Notes: generated from the letters alone by a model not told the origin. A stretch of DNA of 64,000 nt from Macquaria australasica (GCA_005408345.1 SEMN01000487.1:1-64000); one strand, 5' to 3'. Shown: positions 37,015 to 52,000, counted from the first letter of the stretch. Numbers and translations: made by a program.

Positions 37015-40000
37015 CCCATGGGAGATGGAGATCAATAGGAATGTCTGATTCCCACAGCACAGGAGTGAGCAGACCAGCTGCTCCTCACAGGAGGCCACTC
37101 ACCCACGCACACACATGTACTAAATAAGGATAACCATTATAAATAACTGAAGCATTTTTAGCGGAAGTGGGTAATTAAAGCCATATCCCCCACCTGGTGT
37201 TTCTGGGAGTCTTGCTTTCACACACCAGAGCTTGCTGAGACGACGACTAGTAACAGCACAATGTGTAATTCTCCCTCTTCTCTTCCCCCCCCAGTGCCCC
37301 TCCCTCTTACGAGCTACAAATCTATCAATGGCTGGCTCAACCAGCTGCGATGACGAGTCACTCTTTCCGAGCTCTGGTCTGACCTTGGGCTTAGTCAAGT
37401 CCGCTCATAGTGCCACTTAAAGCCTCAGCGGCTTTGCCTTTGTTGTTTATTCTCTACATTCAGCTTTGAAATGGAAAAGTCAGATTGCTGTAAAAGAGCA
37501 GCATACTTTCTGTGTGCATTTTGAAATGGCACTAAAATATTCTTGTAATTAGCCCACTTTGCTGTCTTTATTACTCTCAGTTAAGATTAATTAATTGAGA
37601 ACAGAATTGAGTATCTCTGAACATTAAAAAACACTATGCTCACTGTATAATAAGTTGGTATCTCCATTGGTTTTTATTTTGTAGTTTGTATTTATACTGT
37701 ATTTGTATTTATACTAACCCTGTGTTTGTTTGTTGTCTCACAATCACATGAGCGTCCAGGCTGTGTGTCTACCTCTCTCTCCCTCTTTCTCTATCTTTAT
37801 GTTCTCCTCCTTGTCCTCGCTTTTCACTCAGGCTGGACCATCGGCAGAGAGAGACAAGAGGAGAGGCAGAATCTCCTGGAAGACGAGGATCCAGATCCAA
37901 AACATCTGGAATGAGGCACCGACAGCCAGGGGCACTGACAGCCAGGGGAGAGAGGAAGGTCCCAACCTCCCTCTCTCCCCTGGCTGTTGGTGCCTCATTC
38001 CAGATGTTTTGGATCTGGATCCTCGTCTTCCAGGAGATTCTGCCTCTCCTCTTGTCTCTCTCTCCCTCTGTGTGTTTCTTTGCCTTCTACTATGTGTGTG
38101 AATGGTGTGCTTGAGGTTTGCCTGTTGTGAGTCTGCGTAGTCTGTCTTCTTTCCAGGTCTCCATGGTGGAGAGGAGGTCATGTGGCTCAGGTCTGTTTGG
38201 CGACACCTGGAAGTTGCTTAATGTCTTCCTGGATCCATATTCTTCATAAATGTTTACATTCTATTTAAAATGTTGTCATCCTGATTGTCCATACTGTAAT
38301 TTTATTATGTTTGTCTACTCTGTACACGACATCTGTTGCATGTCTGTCCGCCCTGGAGGAGGGATCTGCCTCCTCTGTTGCATTTCCTGAGGTTTCTTTC
38401 ATTCTTTTTCCCTGTTAAAGGGTTTTTTTGGGGGAGTTTTTCCTTATCCGAATCGAGGGTCTATGTATACTGTACAGATTGTAAAGCCCCTTGAGGCAAA
38501 TTTGTGATTTGTGATATTGGGCTATATTTATAAAATTGACTTGACTTAGTAGAAGCATGTCTGTACTTTGGTTTTCACAGGAAATATCATATTGTGCACT
38601 GCTAACATATCACTAAGGTAAGGTTTCAAATAAGTGGGATCTCTTTATGTATATTAAATCCCTATATTACATAAACACACTTGTTGGAAGTACAATTCAT
38701 AGACTCAAGAGAATGAAACATCCGGATACAAAGGTTCATTGTAAGGATTTATCAGTTTAATACATAACATTTGGTTTTAGCATTAATACCGTTTTTGGCC
38801 ACTTGGGGGCAGAGGAACAAGCTGTAACACAGCATTTATATTACCACCTTAAAAATTTGATACAAAGGATGTGTTAGCATGCAGTTGGCTATAACACATC
38901 CAGCCAAGACAGAGCAATCGAATATTCACTCTCTTTTTAGCTCTGTGTTGGTCTTTACCTACTCCTAGTTCTTTAGCTGCTAAATGCTCCATTATGTTCA
39001 CTAGCTAGTTGCTTACTGTCTAATCACTAAAACGCTCTGTAGAGCGATAACTTTCTCTGTGTTTGTCACTACAAGCAATCCCTTTCACATTACATATAGT
39101 CATTCTATCCATTGGTAATCTATAAATATTCATTAGTGCAGCTTTAAGTCTATCAGTCTTTATAATTGGCATCCCAGTACAAAGTTACAAAGTTTAAAAC
39201 TTTGCGGTATCCTAGTTGGTAGTGTCATATAAACTTATTTAACATCCAAATAAATAGGCTCAGTTTTTGACATCCAGCATCCCAATACACAGGGCCTCAT
39301 TCTACATTATGCATGCCAATACCTATGCTCATTTATTAGCTTAAACATCTCAAACGACAGGCTGAATTTTTGGCACCAGCATCCTGTCAGTGAGCCTTGT
39401 TCTTTGGTATTAAACATCCCAATGGGCTCATTTTTTGGCATTGTCTCTCTAGCTGCCAGGCATTGACAGAACAAGGGCTAGACCAAGCACACACTAATGA
39501 AAACCTAATATCACTATACATAAAACATAAATTAGTAATTGCCTGTGTTGTAATTTTCTACAAATGTAGAATTGATTATTGCTATTTGGGGTTTATGTGC
39601 AAGTGCATCTTTCTCAAATGCATTATTACTCTGATGCATGACCTAATAGCAGAGAAAGGAGGTAGATGCTGGGATTTCAGTTCTGGAATAGCCCTTTGTG
39701 TTAATACATTCCTGTTGATTGGTGGAGCTGAGCCTTTTGACTTGCATAACGAAGGGGCCACTGATGTAGCGGGAACAAGCTATAAAGGAATAGCTGAAGC
39801 TGCATGACATGAACACTGTGATGAAAACTGGTTTCTGACTGAGCTTTAGGATTGTGCAGCAGAAGCCGGATATACCCCTTGTTCAGACCATTTATTACCA
39901 TAATCACATTAATACACAGCCCTGCTTGGCATATTTGTTGGTATTTGTGTTGCGGTGCATAATATCAGGCTGTACTATCAATGGATTCCTATGGGTACAT

Positions 40001-43000
40001 CGCCAGTGTAATTTGATCAAATTAAATTCACAGAGCAGAAGAAAAGTCACTTTTGTTTCTTTGCAAGTGTGTACCCCCAGTGGCAGGGCAAGCTGCGTGC
40101 TCAAACCCAGGTAATAACCTACATTTGGAAAGTCAGGGGAGGCGACCAGCTGCATTAGTATGCACACACAGGAGCAACATAATGAAGCGTCTGGAGTTTT
40201 GTATTCTATTTGTGAGAAGAACATACCTATTGTAGGTGAATGACAAAATTAATAGGCAGCAGGAACTCCCGACTGAGACTCAGCGCATAATGAGGTGTAA
40301 ATCAGTCCTCGGTCAGTCAGCAAGCTGGGTACGTGTGAGGGAGGGAGGAGGAAATAGAGAGACTATTTCTTTTTCTAACCCCATACACAACATACATACA
40401 CACAACATAAAAGGTTCACACACACACGAACACATATGGCTTGCATATTGTCTTCCTATTTGAATTACAGTAGCCCTTACATGTTGGAAGTCTAGTTACC
40501 CATCTGTATGCTTGATAATCCTGAACCCTATTTCAGGTTGTACTGGGTTAAAGGAGGGGTGCACATTGGACTGGTCGCCAGTCCATTCACGCTGGAGATT
40601 TAGAGTCTCCAATTCAACTAACCTGCATGTCTTTGGACTGTGGGAGGAAACCAACCAGAGCACACACTGAGCCACTGATCCGACCTATGGTCTGAGCCAC
40701 TGTGCCGTCCAACAAGTCTCAGTAGAAATTCAATACAGCAAAATCAAATGTGTGTGTGTGTGGGTGTGAATCGAGAGGCTTACTTTCTCTGCCAGATCCT
40801 TGGATGCAAAAATATCCTGTTGGTAGAAAGAAAGAAAAGATAAGAAAAGAAAGAAATATAATGTCAGGCCTGTTTTTCTTTCACATCATATCTGAACATG
40901 AGCTCAATATTAATACCAGTTTTGGCTTCACATTGGTCCACAATTGGTTTCTGTCTATGTTTAGATGCTAATGCTGTTCACTAGTTTAATGGCCAAAACT
41001 GGCTCAAATAATTTTCAGACCCGCTGAATCCAATAGCTTTGAAGGCCATTCACAGAAATATTATTTAGTCTGGTTTTCTCTATTTTGGCAGCACTGTATA
41101 CTGTATACATACTTCTTGTTTCAGCCCTACTTCTTGCTCAAATTGTATCAAGAAATTAATCTACATTTTCCAAATTCTTCTAACACATTTGAGCATTTAG
41201 TTTATATTCCCAGTCACTGGCAGCTCTGCTACAGTTGATAGTAACTGAATCTCTTGAAGATGTTCCCAGGAATGGCAGCAATTGCATTTGAAAGTCTCCA
41301 TAATATCAACATCATGACATCTATGGCATAGGCAAGCTGTTGTTTGTGCGGTGCATCCCTTGAAACCATTTTGCCATTACAGTCCATTGCATCAGATACA
41401 CAACAAAGAAAGGAGAAATAAGGGCCATCTCTGTTTCACACATGGGTCATTAAGAGTTATTCTTCATTCTGAGTGAAAAAAAGAGATGAAAGAGGATGAG
41501 GAGAGAGAGAAAGAGAAGTACTGTACCTCATGAGCCCAGAGACAAATGAAGAGATGGACCCTGCTATGCACAGATTTACAAATCAGACAAAAACCGTCAA
41601 CAACAAGAACCATGGAGGACGGAAGGAAGGAGGAAAGCTGAACGGAAACAATTTGTTCAAGGCGGCAAAGTTAGAAGGAGAGAAATAAGGAAGAGTTTCA
41701 GCAAAGAGAAGAAGGGTTTTGGAAACACACTGAGACCAGGAAAACAAGACACAAAGAGGCCTTTGGGTCTTCAGAGGACTAGATGACCTTTCAGCTGGGA
41801 GCTGGGTTGAAAGCAAGAAAAAAAGAGGTTTACAGTGTTGGAAGATAAGAAACAGTGTGGGTGAGATTTGTCATACCTCAGGAAGGCTGTAACTGCTGTG
41901 AATAAAACACAGACACAAGCAAAGGTACACACCCCTCTGCACCAAACCTGATTCGACTAGTAGTTGCAAAGACAGATTGTTTAACATCACCAGAATATGT
42001 TGTTTGCTCCTGTATGTCAGATAAGTAAGCTAATCTCGTACAGCCAAACCTTGTTCAGACCAAGAGACCTTTATTGTCAATTAGTGGAGAAAAAGTTACC
42101 AAAGATACCAAATATGTCAGACTGAATTTTGGGGAAATGTGTTTAAAATTATGAACAAGGTATCTAGAATAATTCAATTTGATGGAATAGGGGCAAACAT
42201 AAACAACATGTCTTGGTTGAGTCTTGGGTTGAATATTTCACTCTATGTACGCATAATTTAGCTTGAATGAAGAGTTGGAACAAGCTGTGACAGACTGTAT
42301 TAAGCACTGCCGAGCTTTAGATGAAAGGATTGATACAACTCTCAAATAAGGTTTGCTAAGCTTAGCTAACTTGACTGAAACAACAAGTTAGCTAAGAACA
42401 ACACCTTCTGTCCAAAGGTAACAAAATCCGGCTACCAGCACCTCTAAAGTTTTCTAATTAACATGTTATATCTGGTTTGAGCAATTGCAAGGCAACCAGT
42501 GGAGATCTCAGCAAGTTACTGCGTCCAACAAAGAAATAGTCCAGCACATAACCCCCTGTAAAACCATACCCCGTTGTTACATTTTGGGTTTTGCATGGAT
42601 TAAACAAAACAAAATTAACTGAGCTTTAGAGGTGCTGGTAGGCAGATTGTGTTACCTTTGGACAGAGCCAGGCTAGCTGTTTCCCTCTGTTTCCAGCCTC
42701 TGTGCTAAGCTAAGCTAACTGACTGCTGGCGATAGCTTCATATTTACTGTACAGACATGAGAGTGGTATCAATCTTCTTATGTAACTCTTCGCGAGAAAG
42801 CAAATAAGTGTATTCCCCAAAATATCTACTATTGCTTTAAAAGAGTACTCCACCGATTAAGCATTGCTATACAATGAAATTGTCTGATTCACGTTAGACA
42901 CCTAAAAAAAAAAAGTCAATATCGACCTTAAGCAGAGATGAGGAGCGGGCTACAGAGGTCTGGTAACCTCACTTCTTTCTAACTCCGCACCCACAGATTT

Positions 43001-46000
43001 TTTTAATTTTCAAACTTGTAGTCTTCAACTCCAACCGACGTTACAACATAACAAAAGGCTTAATACAACTTTTTTTTACACTTTTAGTAGAACGCCTGTT
43101 AACAGACTTTCATGTGTAAAATCGGTGGAGTTCCCCTTTAAGCCTACTTAAGAAACTGTATATTATGGGTTTATCAAAGGAATATACATCTACTTTCTCA
43201 CCAATAGCTGAACCCAGTTTACCCTGTGCTCCATAGTAATAATGTACATACTCTTTCCACATGACATTCCACGCATGCTGACTTTAATTCGCTGTCACTC
43301 AGTGAGGCTTAGTTTAATGGAAGCAGTGTTATGGCTCAGTAACATCTGGCCTGCACACTGGAATCTTGGATTACATTGTTCATTTGCTGTGTACAAAGCT
43401 AACATAGAGATAAAAATAGAAACTACTCAGGTTAGTCTGTGCATGTATGTGCATGTGTGCACGTGGTTATGAAATAGAGCAAAAGAAGAAGGAGACAGAA
43501 ATTCTATTCTGAAATATTATAGATAAAAATGGGAAATGAGGACAGAAATGTGTCTGGGCTGCATTCATGGCAGTTATGCATGACTGACAACACAGTAAGG
43601 AGAAAGATGGTGGTAACATTACTAGGCCTGGAATATTGTACTATATAAGGCTAAACATCATAAAACACAACAGTCAGTCTGCAACAACTGATAGCAGAGG
43701 AGAGGGAGAGAAAGAATGACAGGTGAGAGAGAAAGAAACACAGAGAGATGGCATGCCTGAGTTATCGTAACTGTGTCTGGCTGGAACCATCTGTAGGATT
43801 GATTACTGTGTCCTGAAGTCTGCCAGAGCTCTAAGTTAACACCAGCACTCCAACAAGACAAACACCAGGGCCTAATGAATAGATAATTGGATATAGATCC
43901 CATTAATATGAATGATGAAACAAGCGGGTGTGGAAACAAAAATAAATTGCCTTTATGTTTACTGGACGAACTTCATGTATCACGCAGCATTGAAGCAGCC
44001 ATAAAAATACCATGGAAACTTTGAGGAAAAACTGCTCCCATGTGTTGCATAAGGCTCTATTTGTCATGCATTAGACACTGCCCACAGACACTATGAACAA
44101 TTGCTAGCAGCAGACTTAACTGAACTGAAGTCATATAAAACTCAGACTGCAGCAGAGTAGAAAACATGTTTTTCATGGCAGAGTTTCAAGGGAAAACAAC
44201 TACACCATTCGGTATAAATCCTGCAGGCCAGAGCATCTAATACAACTCAAACTGTCTCAAGAACAAAGGTGTTTGCGGCCAAGTGCTGTCTGTGGCTGTA
44301 TGTGTTATGTATGTGTCTGATGGGAACCATGTGTTGTGATAATTCATGATGGAAGTGACAGTGCTTGTGGACATTTTCCCTAAATTTGTTACTGGATTTA
44401 AGTGCTTGTCATTGATTTTCCAATGACCAAAGCATAAGAAGTGTATTTTCAGTGTATTTGTGTATATACGTTTATGAGTTTGTGTGTGATCATGACATAT
44501 GTTTTGCACAGTTTTTTCTCTGTAAGAATGCTTAAATGTCTCTCCTTGTGTGCATTTGTTGGTGGGTGCAGGCTTTGACTTACCTGGTTAAAAGTGTTTT
44601 CCAACAGGTCATTCTCAGCAGCACGGCGGCTCTTGGGAGCGTCTGGTGGGCACTACAAACATACAATACACAGACACTAAATGGGTAAAAGAACACTTTG
44701 GTGATTTCCAACCTGATCCTATAATTCTACTCTGGGCAGGATGTAAAAATCAGACATAAAAAAGCAGGGTTGCCAACTTTGGGTACCTGGCTGGAGTGAG
44801 ATTTTGATGCCATGGCCCATGGGCTTAATCATGCATACTCGCACGCGCACTTTATCACGTGCACATATGGACTCAGTTCACCATCAGGGTTTAAAAAAGT
44901 ATGCACCTTACACATGTGGCAGGAGTGGGACCTGATATTGTAAGATTTAAGGATATAGCCTGACTACGCCACCCTGGGAAATACTCACAATTTCACAATA
45001 TTAGACATACACTAACCCTAAAACGGGCAAACAGGTTCATTCACTAATGAAAGTCAAAGACGTGTTGTTTCCACTGTCAAAATTACACCGTTGTATTGAG
45101 TGTTCACACGTAGCAAGAACCAGAAATAAACAAAAAGTAACAAAAGAACACAAGAACCTAACATACTCCAGACCCATAGCCAATACATGAACACACACAC
45201 ACAAATGTACACACACACTCTTTCACTCACTCAGTCAAATATGAACACTCACTCTTTCACTCACTAGCTTTGCTTGAACGCCTTCTGCGCTCCAGCGCAG
45301 GGTTTTCTGCCAGAACAGCTGTCAACACGGCAATAAGCATTGCGCACACGTCGTGGACTAAACAGAGAGTAATTTAAGAGCCTATACTCATAGAATGGGG
45401 GTTACAGTACGTAACCAACGGTACATACGCTCGCCTGTTCATATCTGTTTCTGTCGCAGTGTTTTGGCGTGAGAATTGTTTGGACAGCGTGAGAGCGTGA
45501 GACTCTCAGCGTGAGAGCGTGAGACTCCTGGCGTGTGACCCTGAAAAAAGATCCCTCTGCATTTTGTGTTTCTCATTGCTAGTTGAGCTAACATAGGACT
45601 CATCATCTGGCAGATGGCAGATAGCTGACCTGAAGTACAGAAGTGAAATATTTTCTGATTTAGTCTTATGTTTTACTGTAGTTGCTGTATATTCCAATAT
45701 ATGTAAGCAGGTAGGCTATAATGTTTACCATGTGTTTGTAACACTGTGAAATTGAGCTTTGTCATATCTTGAAAATCCAATCTCCAACAATACAACACAT
45801 GTTCCTTTACCATGTAACGTGATATGTAGCTAGCAGTAGCAGTCACACCACAATGTCAGAGCTACTGACAACTAGCAGATCTATCTCTTTCCTTTGTGTT
45901 TCAAGAAGCTGCAGCCTTCATGGGTGTGTGAGCCTGCGGGTGAGTGTCTACATATGTGCACATATGCTCCCCCACTTCTTATTTCAAATTCAAAATGCAG

Positions 46001-49000
46001 CTTGGAGGGAGCCCTGTAGCACACATGCCTTAAGCAAAGGAGAAGAGGTTTCCTTTTTCAAAACCTCTAATGAATTTTACAGCATTCAGTCCTTCCTCCA
46101 GAGGACTCTGCAGGTACAAATGTCTGAGGGAACTTCTCACCCTATTTGTATCCCTCTCACAAATTCATTTGGTAATGAAAAAGACACATACGCCTGCACA
46201 CACAGACACGTAAGCACAGACCCTGGAGAAGTCTGACAAAAAGTTGGCTGAGCACAAAAATACCTTCAGCTTAAAAATAAACCCAAAAACTGGCTGTTTG
46301 CAATTCTTCCCATAACTGAACAATCACTTCGCTCTGTTTTTGACTGTCTAACAGAAACGTACTGTTGTATTTAGGTCCAATGAATCTGTTTTCTATTTGG
46401 TAAGGCTTTTGTCTGAAGCCTGCAAACAATAACAGCACAAAAATACCGATCAAGGCAAGAGGTAGATAGGCAAGAGAAATATAAAGAAAAAGACATAGTG
46501 TAGATAATGGTATTTCTGAAGCTGCAAGAGAGCAAGCGATACTTTCAATTAGGCTTTTAGTCACACTTTAGGAGTACAAACAACATTGGCAAACCGAAGT
46601 TGATATGACATAATTGCACACAATGGTATTAGCCTAAGCCGTAGTCATTTTGTATACATAATACCCTATGTTAAACAAAGCCTCTGAAGAATACTTTGTT
46701 AGCTAACATAATGAGACAGGCTTTTCATATTTATGGAAGCCTAAGTCAAGTAATTAGCAGAGTGCCATATAGTAAGGGCTCTCCCTGAATACCAAAATCT
46801 AAGGTGGGCAGCTGTGTTTTTTTTCTTCTTTCTGACCACCTAAATGAGTCAGAAGAAAAAAATTGAGCATGAGGCATTATGAAGATAAAGTGTCGCTGAT
46901 TAACAAGAATAAGCCTCCAGAGCAAATGCAGAGAATGTTTAGGGTGTTTAATTTTGATAACGCAAGCTCAGCTTTTCTTGCAGCTGTTGCACAGTAACCT
47001 TTCAGCAAATAACTGACTTTTATTGTGAAGCAGCTGCAACAAGTGTAGAGTTATAGTCACAGGGGTCAGTTTAGATTAGGTTTAACAGAGGTAAGAAGTT
47101 GCTCCAAATTGCGACACTAATTTTTTCAGTGGATCACTTGAAGAGCCTGAAACCTCTAACCTCTCACAGCAAAGCCTTTTCCTGGGAAGATGTTGCTCCA
47201 CACTCATACCCCACCTTAGCCCCATGTGGAGACTCGGGTTAGACCAATAATTTGGGGTGGCAAAGGGGGCCAACTGGTTAAAATGGGTGCCATTTGAGTT
47301 GGCACAAGAGGTTCAAGCCCCTTGTTGAGAAACCTAAGAAAGAGTCCTTGTGAAAGTCAGTGAACTTTTTTGTACGGATTAAACTAACAAAGTATAACAT
47401 TTTAATTAGTGCTGTTTAGAGCTGCTGTTAGGCGGATTTTGTTACTTTCATACAGAGCCAGGCTATTTCACATGTTTCCAGCTGTAGTGCTAAGCTAACT
47501 GTCACAGCTGTAGCTTCATATTCACTCTACAGACATGAAAGTGGTATCTATCTTCTCTTCCAAATGTCTGCCAGAAAAGCAAATAAAAACATTTCCTAAA
47601 AAGAACTTTTCCTTTATATTCCAGGTTTACCATTATTTGCATTCTATAGGATGCAGCAGGAGAGTATTCACTGTAGAGCAGTTGTGAATAGTCTCTGCTC
47701 CACACAAATTCATTGTTATTGTTAATCAGAATTGATCGGTTTATTAGCGAGGGTTGCCAGTCTCACCCTTGCCCCAGGTATGTCACAGCAGGCCTCCTGA
47801 ATGGCGAGAGAGGGGTCACAATACAGCATCACCTGCTGAATGTCCATCTAAGAAAGAGAGGGAGAGAAAGAGATTGTGAAATATTTAACATGCATGTCTC
47901 TGTAAGTCCTCTGTGTTGTTTATTTAATAATGTAAATAAAGTTCCAATAAGGCAGTTAACAAGGTTGAGAGCCAATTAATTTCCCATTTATATAAAGCAT
48001 TAGGAAAGCACTTTGTCAGGAGGTTTACATCCGTGTGTACACGTGTGTGTGTGCATGTATGAACACTAGGCCCGTTAATTGATCGTCAAACTAAGTGCCT
48101 GGATTACTGGATCTGTTCAGCGTTAATAGTCCCGGCTCAGTGCATGCCCATTCTCCCAGGTAGTCCGCTCGCTTTTTTAATTAGGACTGAATGAGATTGC
48201 CTCAAAGAAAACAGCGCCTCAGGGGCATAGCCTATGGCCTAAAACGCACATACATAAACATAAATATAGATGTACACATACACGCATGGAGAGAATGAAG
48301 GATTTCAGTACAAAAGCCTTTACGAGAGGTTGGTCCACTAAACATATTTCACTCTGTCCTTCCTGCTGGAAACATGGCTTTATAGGGTGGTCTGAAAAAA
48401 GCCTGGTATTATCAAAATTTTATATGCCAAGGGTATACTGAATTACATTATGTAACAAAGCGCTACTGTGCCATTCTCTATCAGATAGGTCCCAAGAAGG
48501 GAATTTGGTTCATTCAAAACACTTCTGAAATAGACAAGTAACCATTTGTTCTTCATACAGTGAGAGACTAAAGGTCACCACATTTCCAAATAGTAAGTTT
48601 AGATGAAATTTACATTGCAAAGCTTAGCCTTGATCAAAAGCTCTTCAATAGCCAAGATAGGGCAGTCACACACTGCATATTTAAACAAAAGCTCACACAA
48701 ATTCTCCTCTCATTTCAGTATTTTCTTTCCCACTTCTCTACAGATCCGTACCTGCACAGGCCCAGCATCTGAAGCCCGAATGCCCAGCAGAGTGTGTCCA
48801 TCAGTGGGCAGAACTCCATGGGGCTCCAGGGGTTTGGTCTCGATGGAGCTGCAGTCCACGTGGAGGGAGGCGGCTCCGTGTTGCACGCTGAGGGCCACCT
48901 TGTGCCAGCTCAAGTCCAACAGAGCTTCCACCCCTTCTCCTGTGAAAACGCAGCCCACCGGGTCAGCTGCGGGGTCTTCCCCCATGGCACGCAGGGACAG

Positions 49001-52000
49001 GGTGCCATCGGGCCCGTTGAGGTCTACAGAGAGCTGGGTTTTTGGGCGGAGATGTCAGGGTTAGGGGACAAAGAGGAGTAGAGGGTACGAAGATGAGAGG
49101 GTTGGGAGAAAAGTGATATATAAATATGCGCAAGTGCTAATTAAACACAGAATATGTTCAATATGCCGATGCATAAGAAAAATGTACTGCATGTGTTTGA
49201 CTGGCACTGGCTTCAACCAAGAGTAATATGTACATGCTGCTACTACCTAACAGAGCTGTAGAACACAGTAGCATAGAGGAGGTAAAGGGGAAGACATATT
49301 AATTACACAAGCGAGCAGTACAGCCAATCAATCACTCCTAATGAGGCGACTTGGCCTCCATCCATCATACACATTGAGTATTTAAATCTGGCCTCAAACT
49401 CTTAGTGATTATGGGGACTCTGAGGGACTCCAGTGCTTCATCATGGAACACACATGAATAACAATGAAGGCGAATGAAAGAGGAGAGCAGAAGATGATCG
49501 AGGTATGAGCGACCGGGAGACAGGGAGAGACGGGGATCAGAAGAAGAATAAGAGAGGACAAAAGACCCGTGGAATGAAAGGGAGAGAGAATTGAAAAGGT
49601 GTCACGAGAGAAAATAAATCGAAGGGGAAAGTGGATGACTATGCAAAAGAGAGATGAGCGACGGAAAGAATGAGTAGACAAAAGGCGTGATGAATAAAAG
49701 GTAAGAGATCGAGGAAGAGAAAGAAAAAAGGAAGGAGGGAATGAGACAGGGAAGGAATAGTGATAGGAGGAACGAGAAGCAGGAATGCGTAAAACGGGCG
49801 ATGGGGAAACAGAAAGTGAGCTGCACCTGCGGGTATCCCTGCTGATCAGATATCTGGAAGAGGTAGATGGTGTCTCTCAGGGCTGCCTTCTTTAATGCCA
49901 GGGTGAAGATCAGGGTGAACTCCTCGGGTAAGCCATGAGGAAACACCTGACTGGAACACAGAAGATCAGAAGGGTAAGGGACACATGTCAGTCTGAAAAG
50001 TCACAGTTTATAATGTCTTCTGTGACTGGAGGAGCTTTGTCAAGTCTGAGAAAATAACCCCTGGTGATGTCATCAGGGTTATCTTGGCTTGGGCTTGGAG
50101 ACTGCACATTTATAAAACAGAGTTTTAACACAGTGGGCATTTACAAGGCAGAAAGACGTTTATAACAAAAAGATGCTATAAATGACGCTGAACATCCCCT
50201 CAATCGGCTCTTCATATTCCTTTCTTCTGGTTACAGATACAATTCCCGTGAAAGGGACCTGCTTTTGTTGCTTCAGTCATAGCAGAAGCTAAATAAAATA
50301 TCTTGTTCAGCATTGTATGTATAGATGAACAATTTCTGTAGTTGTATATGTCTGTACTGTATGCATGTGTACAGGTGTAGGTAAGGGGATACATGGATAA
50401 ATATGTGCATATGTGTCAGTGTCCAGGTGTATATTGCGTGTATTTGTACATTTTTCATTTGAGACACGTGTGCAAGCTGTGAAAACAAATTTCACTCTGG
50501 GACAATAAAGACTATCCATCTATCTTGACATAAATGCAGTTGGTAGCCAGAGAGCTAACTCGGCTAATTCAATTAAGCTTTGAACAAATAATGTCCTCAT
50601 GAGTACAGTGACAATGTAATCTTATGTGTGTTTCCTCTGTGAGCGTCTTTATATTCTATGCATGTCTTTTTTTTTCTTTCCCTATTTTTTCCTTTTTGCT
50701 TGTATTCCCACAACTGCAGCCAGCAATACAATGCAAGGCCCGCTGTGTGTAACCCCCTGGCATTAATTTTCATAGCAGATACAGTCTGGCAAGCCTCATC
50801 CCTCAGTTTTGGTCAAGGGCACCTAAGCACACAAATACACACACACAAATATCCACTGCATGGATGTGTGTAGATGTATTGAGAGATGAAGGGTTCACAA
50901 ACAAGCCCAGTGAAATGCATGCTTACTGAAATGGTGAACACTTTGAAATATTCTCTCTTGCTCTATTTCGTTCTTTCTCTCTCTCTCTCTCTTTGCACAC
51001 ACACACACACACACACACTGAATTGTTGATGCTGGCAGCTGGTTTCCCTCTCCTAGAAGTGGGGTGACAGTGATTTATGACTGAGGGAAGATCCAAGGGG
51101 AACCAGCCAACTACAGGACGTCAAAACAAAGAGAGGATGAGTAGGAGAAAAGGTGAGGAAGAGAAAACGTTGAACCTCGAGATCTGGGGGGAGAGAGAGA
51201 GAGAGAGAAAACACTACAGCGAGGGACCAAGAAATTCTTGGTATAATGTGAAAATGCATGAGAACTTTATATTAATATAAAATTATAGAAATTATATTAT
51301 ATTATAATTAACCACAAAAGAAAAGTATGTAGGTAGGCAATATGAAGATGGAAAGAGAGTGTGTGTGCAAGGAAGAGAGAAAGACAGATGAATAGAGAAA
51401 GAAAGAAAGAAACCTATGTTGAAAATAGAGTTGTTTTGCTGTCGATTAGTGACATGAGCTGCAGGGCACAAAACCACTCACATACTATTGACTTTTAAGT
51501 TGCAAGTAACTCACCTTGGCCTCTTACATTCAGAGTCCTGGATAAAAAAAACAACACATAAACCCCACAGACACACATACACACAAACGTACAGTGGGGA
51601 GATAAATCACTCAGTGTGGGCCAGACAGATTCAGATCTAGCCTCTCCCAACTCTGAGAGAAAGTTACTTCTACTTCTCTTGTTTAAAAAAAAAAAAAGGA
51701 GAGAGAGAGAGGAAGAAGAAAGGCACAGGGGAAGAGGGGGAGAGGAATTCTAATGTTGAAAAAGCAGATCTTTGGTTTAAGATGGGAATATCACCTGGAG
51801 AGGAGTATAGGCACCCTTATACCGAGTTCTAACTGTACTGGAATCAATAGCTTTCAGTGGGGAGGGTTTCTATCCCTGAATGTATTATACACACCTAACT
51901 GAAAGGAATTTTAAACAGCTCGAAGCTGACAAAAAAGAAATAATATAGTTTCCCGCCACTGTATAGAACAGTGTGGTGTGGCCAAATGTTGTTACACGTT

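Larger units (their letters stand above)
36757..40783 (-). other. col22a1 intron, about 4.0 kb, with hairpin and dispersed repeats
   Basis: Intron between exons 8 and 7. It contains a CA tract (36,968-37,012), a long inverted repeat (37,846-38,063), a dispersed repeat tail (about 38,160-38,548) and a repeat of another type (about 38,760-39,090). A further repeat lies at about 40,545-40,715. No supported coding sequence is present. Confidence 0.6.
40817..44583 (-). other. col22a1 intron, about 3.8 kb, with two abutting TTAA elements
   Basis: Intron between exons 7 and 6. Apart from the elements at 42,362-43,141 I see no convincing coding exon. A human linker segment with a CFC motif would be expected here, but the two candidate splice-flanked segments near 41,528 and 41,878 do not keep frame. 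Confidence 0.55.

Noticed and set aside
41525..41578. Possible small exon ending CTCATGAG before GTACAG
   Set aside because: Both possible acceptors give lengths that break the phase-0 junctions of the flanking exons, and the protein is not similar to the expected linker.
41878..41897. Possible small exon ending CTTCCTGAG before GTATGA
   Set aside because: All acceptor choices leave a length of 3n+1 and would shift the frame.
48603..49081. Plus-strand ORFs of 95-153 codons
   Set aside because: They are antisense to the 282-bp TSPN exon on the minus strand, which has clear domain motifs and splice sites.
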